From Misgurnus anguillicaudatus (lineage: Eukaryota; Chordata; Actinopteri; Cypriniformes; Cobitidae), in NCBI RefSeq assembly GCF_027580225.2, contig NC_073342.2:16379001-16443000 (forward strand): 64,000 nt of DNA, in the 5' to 3' direction. Both the position numbers and the translations under genes were made by a program. Each line of letters starts with the position of its first letter. Within the stretch, counting starts at the first letter, position 1. Below the pieces are notes generated by a model. It worked only from the letters and a program-made list of their open reading frames with translations, searched no databases and was not told where the DNA came from. Below are positions 24,901 through 46,361 of this stretch, one piece after another.

Positions 24901-25366
24901 CCTAATATCGGTATCGGCCATTAAAAAAAACCATATCGGTCAACCACTGCATAAGAGCCTGATAAAAAATGATAATTTACAAGAAAACATATCAGACGCA
25001 CTTAAGAGGGTTTTGCATCTAAACTCCTAATACGTAATGTTAAATAATAAAGAAAAAGGAGGAAAATAAATGACAATTAAAAAACCAAGAAGAATGACTG
25101 AATGCAATAGGATATAGTTTATACAAAATATAATACATTTCTAATAAAGTGAAAATATTAATCACAAGCCTATTAATAAGCTGGTGATGTAATAGTTACA
25201 TTTCCAAAATTGTTACGTGTCAAGTGTGACTCTTCTCTTTATGATTCACAGAAAGCAGGGATCTCCTGTGGTCACTCCCAGTTCACCTACGATCAAATCG
25301 GAGAGGCGCTGCTTACCCTCCTGCTTTCGCCGCAGACGCAACACAAGTATCAAAAGAGTGAGTTAA
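21951..25366 (+). CDS. Unrecognised three-exon gene, 115-residue arginine-rich protein
   Basis: Exons 21951-21968, 22539-22753 and 25252-25366 join in frame across consensus GT-AG introns (CCG|GTGAGT, CATAG|TGT, AAG|GTGAGA, CACAG|AAA) to give 115 codons and a TAA stop. The start has A at -3 and G at +4 and lies about 80 bp after a TATA box; an AATAAA follows at 25963. The N-terminal part is Gly/Tyr-rich (IFGRGYGGDYMSLLPYGG, residues 18-35). The middle, about 50-80, is a predicted amphipathic helix (LRQVYRMLRIMRQLRNKEAA then a run of alanines). The tail has a Ser/Thr/Pro stretch and a basic cluster (CLPSCFRRRRNTSIKRVS). No signal peptide or membrane segment is apparent, so nuclear or cytosolic location is likely (inference). 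I do not recognise the family. A second GTGAGT at 25358, four codons before the stop, could be an alternative donor, so the true C-terminus may differ. Confidence 0.6.
22754..25251. other. Intron 2 of the three-exon gene
   Basis: About 2.5 kb, AT-rich. Apart from the diverged hAT-like fragment at 24470-24949, nothing is recognised in it. Confidence 0.5.
24470..24949. repeat. Diverged hAT-like CGATATCGG MITE
   Basis: Opens with AGACTAATATATTGCAGAGG, continues with ATCGGCTGATAAATC and closes with ACCATATCGGTCAACCACTG, the same layout as 3014-3613 but heavily substituted. Confidence 0.6.
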
Positions 25367-25962
25367 GCATCCAAACTCTCCAAACCTCCCAATATCTTCA
25401 GTCCTGTTTACAAAATGGGGAAACGGAGTCAAGCCTCACTCTCCATTCACAGAAGACTTAAAGTGAGGGATCCAGACATCCCCTTCTTTTGGATTCTTTT
25501 GGAATTAAAACACGCAACAAATCTGTTTCTGTTCGGATGATAGGAAACAAAGCTGAAAAGATCTTTATGTGTCCTGAATGCTGGAACTCTTTCAGAGATA
25601 TCTTCTATTTCACGACAGTGAGGACTTTTTCCTTCATATTAAAGGACTAGAGCTTGATGAACTTTTTTTCAGTATGGTCAAAGAGTTTTGTGTGCTTCTA
25701 TCTATCTGTAATTAAACCAATGGAAAGTTTTCATCAGGGTGGAAATGTGACACAGCAATTTGTTTGTTTATTTATTCATCTGTTTCTTTGCTTCCGAGTG
25801 GGACTGGGGGCCGAAGGTTCCCTCTGTTTAAGAATAAGTGTGATGGAAACTAGCTAACGGTGTGCATTACCGTGCTGAAATTAAATCTACTACACAGCTT
25901 AAATGTGTCAACATTGTGAAGCTAATGAGTTCATATTTATCTTAATTGAGCAACGTTTCAAT

Positions 25963-25968
25963 AATAAA
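25963..25968 (+). terminator. Poly(A) signal AATAAA for the three-exon gene
   Basis: Canonical hexamer about 600 nt after the TAA at 25366, followed by T/GT-rich sequence. Confidence 0.5.
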
Positions 25969-26238
25969 ACAGTTGTTATCTAAAGTATTGACTTGTAGGT
26001 AACAATGTAGGTAACTTGTGCAAAGGTTTTGAGAGCGCTTCAAATTTATTGCAGGTCTATAGGCTGTTTTATCTTTACTAAGCCTTGTGCAGATCATAAC
26101 CGATAACAAAAGTCAATTAAAAAAAACAAACAAAGGGACCACAGATACTGTTTCCAAAAACAAACAATGTGTTAAATATAGCACTTCATAAACAGGGAAT
26201 CAAACAGGGCCTATAAACTTTTTTAACATGATAAGTGA

Positions 26239-26450
26239 AAGGGATAGCTCACCCAAAAATGAAATGAAGAAACCATACATTTCTCTCTGTTGCTGAACAC
26301 AAAGACATTTTGATAAATGTTTGTAACAAAGCAGATCTGGGGCACCATTGTCTTTCAAAGTAGGAAAAATAATATTATAAATAATCTCTGTCTCGGATGA
26401 TGTCACGCCAACATCTGATGCATTGCGGCACACTTAACTGGAAACACTTC
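26239..26450 (+). repeat. GGATAGTTCAC-type TTAA MITE, left part only
   Basis: Begins AAAGGGATAGCTCACCCAAA and keeps the internal GAACACAAAGACATTTTGAT segment. The right terminus is not recognisable. Confidence 0.6.
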
Positions 26451-26559
26451 AGCAGATTCAAAGTTGTCCTATGATTGGTTGAATTATACAGGATTTCCGG
26501 GAGACGCGTGTGTGTGGCGTTCTTTAACCCTTATAGGTTGTTGGGGACGATTTCATTCA

Positions 26560-27003
26560 TTAAGGGGGTTTTTTTAAAGTCTGAAAATCTGACTTTTTCC
26601 ATGTTTATGTGCTATATTTAGGTCCCCAGTGCTTCTATCAACCTAAAAAATGTGAAAAAGATCTACCAGAAACGTAGTTTTGGTAAACCATCCTAAGCAG
26701 GCATGTGAAAATAATACGTAATTGAAATTTGGCTCCCCTTGTGATGTCAGAAGGGGATAATACCGCCCCTTAGTCTGCACTATCCAACCACGACAATGCT
26801 ATTTAGTGCAGAGATTAACTCATTTGCATTTAAAAGGACACACCCAAAAACGGCACATTTTTGCTCACACCTACAAAGTGGCCATTTTAACAAGCTATAA
26901 TAAATTATCTATATGATATTTTGAGCTAAAACGTCACGTATACGTACTTTGGGGACACCAAAGACTTATTTGACATCTTAAAAAGTCTTTTGAAATGTCC
27001 CCT
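26560..27003 (+). repeat. AGGGGACAT-type TTAA MITE
   Basis: Contains the family landmarks TGGCTCCCCTTGTGATGTCA and TTTGCTCACACCTACAAAGT. The right end ATGTCCCCT sits against TTAA (27004-27007). Confidence 0.75.
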
Positions 27004-27165
27004 TTAATTTGGCCACACCTTTCTCTGTGTTTCAGCAAATGGAATGATTTTTTGTGATAAATCTTATATTGACTCATATTTTGAGAAAATGCTTTGAAAC
27101 TTTTCAAAAACCTCAACAATAAACCGTGGGCTAATTTACTACCCTTTCGAGTTGTTCGTAGATGG

Positions 27166-27870
27166 AAACATCCACCAAATTAAACTGCTGTAAAAATGTA
27201 TCGGATGAATATTTAATTTTTTTTTGCATAAATCTGTTAATCATCCCCAGTACTGATGAAAACTACCAATTTTTTACAAAAATTCTAGGATTTTAATTCT
27301 TTAATTGCAAAGTTCATAAGTAATGTCACTGATTTCTGGGTAAAAACACACATTTTTTTTGTTTTTTTTTACCCTTATCACAGTCTTGGGCATGTCAAAG
27401 ATTGGTTAAAACATTTGCTTAGTTTTTGTGCAGCATCAGATTTTTTGTCAATTAAAGAGTTAAAGGAACAGTATGTAAGAAATGTATATCAATTAATCAT
27501 AAAATGGCCCTGATATGTCACATTAAGAAATCATTTTCATTTCAAAAACGTATATCACTCACAACAGTGGTCTGGCCAGGATATTGTCATTTAAAAAGTG
27601 GAGTTGCAGCCCTCAACTGCTGTTCATGTTGTCATTTTGTGTATTGGCCACCAGTTTTGTGATTGCAGTACCAGTTTTGACCACAATCCTACATACTGTT
27701 CCTTTAAAATCGTGGAATTTTTGTAAACATTTGGTAGTTTTGATCAGTACTGTGGTTGATTAACAGATTTATGCAGAAAAAAAATGCATCCGATAAAGTT
27801 TTACGGCGTTTAATTTGGTGGATGTTTAGTGAATTTGAACAATGCCCAAGGTTAAAGGTCCACTTGGAGG
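27166..27870. mobile_element. Palindromic repeat split by a TTAA MITE
   Basis: The outer arms CATCCACCAAATTAAAC (about 27170) and TTTAATTTGGTGGATG (about 27810), and GCATAAATCTGTTAATCA with its inverse TGATTAACAGATTTATGCA, face each other across the insert at 27464-27703. The outer ends were not located precisely. Confidence 0.65.
27464..27703. mobile_element. 240-bp TTAA MITE (AGGAACAGTATG family)
   Basis: The termini AGGAACAGTATGTA and TACATACTGTTCCT are perfect inverses, flanked by TTAA at 27460-27463 and 27704-27707. Non-coding. Confidence 0.85.
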
Positions 27871-28004
27871 CAACACAAAGCCGCCTGATCGAAGAAAAAG
27901 TTGTCATGTTTACATCGGTCACAATGCTTCGTCATGATCGAAAATGTTCATGCGAGTTTCATGGCATCAAGTCTTTGAAAGACGTCCAAGAGTTTTCAGT
28001 CTGA

Positions 28005-28200
28005 ATTCGTACATATTTTACGAGTTGGCTACGAAGTTAATCGTGCAAAAACTTACGATTATAAAAAAAAAAAAATAACGAAACCGCACCCCTAATCTCA
28101 GCATTACGGGGCAAAGGCAAGTCGTACAAAAAATTACGAAAGTGGTCGTACGCATTAATACAAATTAGCCATCTCGTAAAAAACGTACGAATTGCCATAA
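28005..28200. repeat. TTACGAATT-type inverted repeat
   Basis: GAATTCGTACATATTTTACG at the left and, inverted, TCGTAAAAAACGTACGAATT at the right flank about 150 bp. Probable MITE; termini not defined. Confidence 0.5.
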
Positions 28201-28209
28201 GATAGCGTT

Positions 28210-29970
28210 TGAGTTTTACTTGAAGCAATTTGTGGAATCTATAAATAGATATTTTAACGTGTTTGCCATTGTTGTTGTAAACCTTATAGACGTTTATGAA
28301 TGATGGTTGAACTATATTGTAGAGACATTACCACACCTCGGCTCGAAACATGACGCGGCACAATGACAAACATGAACATTTCTTTATGTGTCAGTCATAT
28401 GGCAATTAAAATCGATCATGGTTCCCAGACCTTCAGTAAGGTTAAAGAGTTCAAATGAAATATGTGAGCTGTTTTACTATCTAACAAGATAGAATCATCT
28501 GTAAAAAAAAAAAAATAAAGGACACCAATTTGGCTTTTTGAGCACAATTTCATGATTAGTATAATAATACCATACAATAATGACTTTTAACAAGTTATCA
28601 TAGAAAAAAAGAATAAAATACTTGGATGTGGATGGAAGGAAGGAGTAGAATGAATGAAACATACAATAAAAGTGCTCTTCAAAAACATCAGGTGGTTTGA
28701 TCCGATATCACTTCTCTTGTGGACTTGCAATTAATTGACAAAGGGCTGTAATCACTGTATGACCAAATAGTGCTGAAATTTTTATTGGGGATGATGTTTT
28801 GTGAGCGTGAGCTGCCCCAGAGCCATGTTGTTAAATAGGAAACCAGAGATCAGGTGTCCTCTTGGGCAGGAAGTTTATCTTGAAATCACACCTGATCGTA
28901 CTCGCGTATCTGACTGACACTATAAATAGCACTCAAGCACAATAAGTCATCTCGTAAGAATGCGGCCACAATGTGGTGTGTTTGGGCAACTGAATGAGAA
29001 CTCCCACCTCAGATGATGTGTCATCATCTGCTTTACAAAAATGACTTCATTTATCAAATGACTTCAACAAACCACATGAGGTTTGTTTGCAGTCACACAT
29101 CAGAAACTGTCCAGGAAATGAACTCAGCATTTACAAGCCACTTTACAACTGAAACTAAATGTCATGCAAAAAGCCTCGTTTTCAACTCAAACAAAAATGC
29201 TATAGGGTATCCGTGCTATTAGAGGAATAATTGCCTCCGTTCCTTTGAATTACGGTTGGGTGTGCATTACTTTTAAATAATTAAACGGCCCGTGGTCGAT
29301 AGAACACGCAATGACACAACTAATAAATCAAAACCGGTTTGACTATCCCAAATCCAGGCCTATTGCATTTTTTCCTACAGTTTCTTCAAAAGCAAATTCC
29401 ACACATCATGTATCAGTGAAATAGTAAAATATGTTGGCATACAGCATTTTGAGAGACTGTGGTGGTGATGACGTCACCCGCTAATTAGCATATATTTGAC
29501 ATCATCATGTCGTGTTTGCGTTTGATCTAGTGTTGGCACCTGAAATATGTTTCACTTCTACTCTTTGATCTGTATCTGTATTTGATCTGTATTATATATC
29601 AAATTATATTTTAAGCTGTTTTAAATAGTGAAATAAAAATGTAAATGGGAATCATGAAAATTCTATTTGTGGGGGCCAGCGTTGATTCTGTGGTGGGCCA
29701 CCACAAATAAATCAATGTATGGGAAACACTGTATATGGATATTATAATGAACACTTTCAATTCATTATGCCATATGGAAATTAATTTTTAACTGAATAAA
29801 TTCAATAAAACATTTTGAAGCAACACAACACTGTTGACTCGTGACCCTATGGGGGCTATTTTTTAACTAAGAATTTTTTGGATTCGAACACTGTTGAAAG
29901 TATTTGGGATCACGTAAGTACATTGGTGAAAAATATATAACACTGTGCTAGTAATTTTAATGCAAAATCT
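28210..29970. other. Gene-free stretch
   Basis: No gene recognised. A TATA-like ACTATAAATAGC near 28919 precedes a short open frame starting at about 28960, but no splice chain or known product could be built from it. Confidence 0.4.
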
Positions 29971-29977
29971 TACACTC

Positions 29978-30185
29978 TGAAAAATGCTGGGTTATTTTTA
30001 CACCAGTGTTGGGTCAAAAAGCGACATACCTATCCTACTAGGTTGTAGTTTAACCTATGTTGGGTTGTTTTAACCCATTGTTGGGTCAAAAATAAACTTT
30101 TTGTGGGTTTATTTAAACCAGCAATTGAGTTTGTCCATTTTTGACCTAACGCTGGGTTGAAAGTAACCCAGCATGTTTTACAGGG
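29978..30185. mobile_element. Short MITE with TGCTGGGTTA termini
   Basis: AAAATGCTGGGTTATTTTTA on the left faces AAGTAACCCAGCATGTTTTA on the right. Internally it has repeated TTGGGTTGTTTTAACCCA-type palindromes. Confidence 0.7.
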
Positions 30186-30191
30186 CGTACA

Positions 30192-30290
30192 TAGTGACCC
30201 GGAGATCGACTGAATGGATTTCAAAACGGTAAAAATACTCTAGGAGAGCTGGAAAATGAGCATATTTTCAAAAAAAAGTGGAGTGTCCCT
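30192..30290. repeat. AGGGACACTCC-type TTAA MITE, right-end fragment
   Basis: Matches the last 100 bp of 58097-58795, including GAGCTGGAAAATGAGCATAT and the terminal GGAGTGTCCCT before TTAA (30291-30294). Confidence 0.75.
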
Positions 30291-30294
30291 TTAA

Positions 30295-32740
30295 TCAAAA
30301 ATGCTAATCTCTTCCCCTCCTCAAAACAATCACTTCTGGTCACAAGGAACGGCAAGAGAGCAGGGCCTAGAAAAAGATTGCAGCGTTTAGCGATTAGCAA
30401 CATGACCCAACTTCCAACGATCCAATCAATTCTCGATAGACAAATTCAAATCCTGCCCTACCATTTTTTTTCTCATTCAGAAGCCGTTTCACTCAGATAT
30501 ACGTCACGACAGAAAAAATAAGACAATCGCTATTTCTGTTTCATTGTGACTTTAAGGCCCTGTCCACACGTACACCGGTATTTTCAAAGCCGTACCTTTT
30601 TATATGCGGTTTGGCCGTTTGTCTAGGTGTCTGAAATCAAACATTTATAAAAAAAGATTTTTAGAAACTCCGGTTGCAGCGTTGTCGTGTAGCCGGTGAA
30701 ATTAACGTGCTGAGGGGAAGTGCAATGGCTTCTGATTGGCCAACAGTACAGTTAGGGCTAAATCGGCATCTGTTGGTTTGGCATGCTCTTGGCAGCGCTT
30801 ATACCAGGTTTTTGCATGGACGCAAATTGTTTTTAACGGAGGGAAAGATGCTCATTTCCATAATTTTAGGATATATATGGGTCAATGACATGACATTAAT
30901 TATTTTGTGTCCGTATTGATGAATTAAATGTAAAACGGTTACAATTTCAAAATAAATTTCCAGATTTCTTGCATACATTCTCTTTTTTGAGGACCAAGTC
31001 TAAAATTTCTGGTTTTATTTCATTTTGAAAGAATATCTAATTGCAAAATGTTAATGTGGTGTAACCGTGTCAACTGGTGTAACTAGCATTTTTTTTTAGT
31101 TAAAATATATATATATTCATAAAAAAATGTGGAATAAAATATAATCATCTTTACATAAATTTTTACATCATTTGTAAAAGATTATTTAGAAAACAGAGCT
31201 GTTTTCAGCATATGTCAGGACAAATATTATAAAAATGCATTAAAATTTACATTTAGAAATAACTAATAAAATTATATTTTAAAATGTTTTTCTGTTTTTT
31301 GATGATTACACTTACATACCATCAAGGTGGATGAAATATTTTTTATTCTTTTGTGCAATTGGCGGTTACACCATTTGACATTTTCAGGTCCACTCAGTCT
31401 TAACTTTCATAAAAATGGTGCAAATGTAATTTTTTATTGCATAAAATTAACATAAATACACTGTGCATTGAAATAAACCTGATGCATGCCTTAAAAAGTT
31501 TTTCTTAAAAAAAAAATTCTCATCTTGCCAAACCGTTTTTGTCACTGACCCATATATTATTTGACTTAAAATAACATTAAATATTCATACAATAAATAAA
31601 TATTTATTAAAGGTCACTAACAGGAAGATGTTGAGCAGAGAATCAAAGCCTCTGTAGGCAAAAGTAAGCAAACAAGCCTCGGACATGAATAATGATGAGT
31701 GTCTGTTTAACACTGTAATTGAGAACAGGTTAAAAAAAAAGAAGTAAACACAGGTGAACAATGACCTGTGGTGGTAGACCGGACCTATGCGGACCGCTGA
31801 GAGCAAGGAGGTTGTGGAGAAATCGCGTCATCCCTTAATCCTACATTAGACATCTGAGACGTGAGTGGCACAAAGGGCCGTTATTGAGTCTCCACTTGCA
31901 ACGCTATAGGTTTTGTAGGGGTACTCACGTGGCCCAGAGCAAAAACAATCACATAAAAACCTTGCCTGGTAAATAAGATGCTCTTCTTCAATGTTTTGGT
32001 AACTTATGTTGTATGATTTAATAACACAAATGCTCTATTATAGTAAAAGGGGTATTTGTTATTTGTTAAGTAAATGCATTAGCTTACATGAACTAACAAT
32101 CCCAATATAGTTTATTAGCATGATTTATTCATATTTGTTATAATATTAGTTAATGCCAATACAAGTAAACTAAAGTTAACAGTTAAAACTTAAAATGTTA
32201 CAAATGTGAAAGTAAATCCTAAAATGAACATGAATTAGGATTAATAAATGTTAAAAAACTATTGTTAGTTCATGTTAGCTAATGCATTAACTAATGGTAA
32301 ACCCTATTGTAAAGTGTGACAAAGAGCAGTGGAAACGTGCCAGGGCAAATTAATTAACCTGGAAATGCTGGATATCACGTAGCCAAAATATTGCAAATCA
32401 TCAGCGATGAATGAGCGATCAAGTTTCTCACAACATAAGCACGCCAACCTGTTGTCACGTATGCCAATCCAACAATGAAGCGAAGGCGGTGCACCCTCAA
32501 AAATGTCAGGGTGTTGCTATGCCACTGCAAAGGTGTTCATTCTTATATTACTTATTGGTCTATCTTTATCAAACCAAAACGATCCTCATATCTCTCTATC
32601 AATGTAAATCTCTGGGATTATTTTCAAATCCCTAACCTAAGTGATGAGCAACAACAATAGAGACGTTCACCCTTGGCAGGCACTGTTAATGAGCACCCGT
32701 GTGATTTTCTAAACCCCAAATCACCAGACGACAACAAGGC
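30295..32740. other. Gene-free stretch with eroded repeats
   Basis: Contains a GGCCCTGTCCACACG-type repeat end near 30555 and a TTAGTTCATGTTAGCTAATG-type repeat at about 32040-32320. Nothing else is recognised. Confidence 0.45.
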
Positions 32741-32762
32741 ACGTAGATCTAAATAAAAATCA

Positions 32763-32768
32763 TTTATT
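32763..32768 (-). terminator. csnk2a2: Candidate poly(A) signal of csnk2a2
   Basis: TTTATT on the plus strand (AATAAA on the minus strand), about 560 nt beyond the csnk2a2 stop. Just after the stop, CAG|GTAACA could be a donor for a 3'-UTR intron, so the true end may be elsewhere. Confidence 0.35.
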
Positions 32769-33328
32769 TCATTAATATAGTAATCAATCTACCTAGAGCA
32801 AAGAAATAAAGGTCCACCATGCCACTTTAAAACTACAGTATGTGGAGGCTGCGCCAAGGTCTGAATACTGGACAGACAGACACACAGACCAATGAGGAGA
32901 GAGGGGCGGGGTTCATTCTGTTCTTCATTCTCCATGCCTAGCTTATAGTGGGAGGGGCCAGTGTACTCAGGGGTGGAGTCGAGGATATAGTCCCTTCATC
33001 TACAACTGGGACGAACAACTTTGACATCATCTAGGCCTGTTTTTGAGGGGCAGACCGAACCTTAATAAAACACGGAAAGTTTTGTGTGGTTGTGAGTGTA
33101 TGAAGGTGTGTGTGTGTCTGAGATACAGAGGTGACAGGTGCTGCTTAGATCCAACTTTCACTGTACACTTCAAGAGGTTTCAGACACGAGGGATAAAAAA
33201 TTGAGGTAACAAACATCTTCCTTTTTCTTTCACTGCCTGAAAGACAAAGCAGAAAAATGGCACGATTCAATTTTAGAAATGTATTTCGCACTTCAACACA
33301 AAAATACTTAAATGTGTGTTACCTGCTC

Positions 33329-45051
<11,723 letters not shown>

Positions 45052-46337
45052 GGCGAGTGACGGAGCTCAGGGTGCGGGAGAAATCCGATCGCTAAATCCA
45101 AACAAGACCACACGCGCGGGCGAGGACCTAATGGTGTCCGATTCGGGTGCGTATGATATGGCTCCAAAGATGTTGCGACCGCCGAGCAGCCCTCGTCCTC
45201 CGCCTTGTCAGCTCGGTTTAAATCGCTTGAAGACTCGAGGTTGAAAATGAATGGTCGTGAGATGGTCTTCCGCTGCCGAGGTTGCATGCAAAGCTAAAGA
45301 AGGATAAAAATGGGGGTATAGGTCATCTATTTTGGACGTTTTAGTCCAAAGCGGAGGAGGGGGTGTTTAAATCTAATTATTGTGTGGTAAACCCCCCCAC
45401 CAGCACCCCAGAGGGGCCTCAAATACCAAGATCCAAAACATAGACATCCGAGCAGAAAACGCCAGGATGGGCGTCTTCTCTGTTTGGAAGATGCAGCAAG
45501 TTAGAAAATAAAGTAACTAGCAGAAAATAACTAACCAGCCTCTTAGGATATTGACTAGTATAGCCGGTTAGAGAGTGGGGGCGGTGAGGCACAGATCGAT
45601 ATTACTCGCAAACTCTACCCGACCCCCGGGGAAAAACCGCGTCACTGTTATGCCTCTCGGATACAGTCGATACGCAGAAAACAAAATAAAAATAGTAAAT
45701 ATCCTAATGCAATAGTTTTAATATTACGGTTCGGTTTTAATCCCACCACCGGTCCGGACTTTCGTACTGTAGGAAAAACGGACTGCAACGATTTAACCCG
45801 GAAGTGCTAGATAGCGTTTATCAATTAGCATTGAAGAGCCGGAAGAAGATGTTGTCATGGCCACTGGGCATGTCCTGTCCGTTGCTATGCGACAATTTAA
45901 AAAATATATATTTAAAATATATTTGACATTTGTGACAAACATTTTGATTAAATAAATACTGTTTTTATTTAATGTATTCAAATAAAGAAGTTTAAGTGCA
46001 CAAGCATTTAACAACACCAAAATAACTACAAATAAAAAAGAGGCCAATGAGCAAGAACTTAAAAAACCAAGGATAATTTTTGAGACTTGTAAACTGTAAC
46101 TACGACTTTTCACACACTCACACAGAAATAGATTTAAAGAGGAAGTCTTACCATTGTATATATAGTAACATTATTAGTCACAATGTGTCTCATTAAAAAG
46201 TTTATTTACTTAACAATTTACTTTATGCTACTCGTGTCATTTTGATTTTATATTATAAAATGCTAATTTAAAAATATCAGAGTCATAAATAATACATTTA
46301 TAAACATATATCACAATTTAAGGACAAAATCGAGCTC

Positions 46338-46360
46338 ATAGCAACGTTTACCATAGCAAC
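46338..46360 (+). promoter_or_regulatory. ccdc113: RFX X-box-like motif immediately upstream of the ccdc113 ATG
   Basis: TTTACCATAGCAAC (46347-46360) fits the X-box pattern RYYNYY-AT-RRNRAC with one mismatch. A second half-site ATAGCAAC begins at 46338, 15 bp upstream. RFX factors drive ciliary genes, which suits CCDC113. Functional status is inference. Confidence 0.5.
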
Positions 46361-46361
46361 C

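Noticed and set aside
28919..29020. TATA-like ACTATAAATAGC followed by a short ATG frame
   Set aside because: Only 20-odd codons, no downstream exon chain or poly(A) signal that could be linked, so not listed as a gene.
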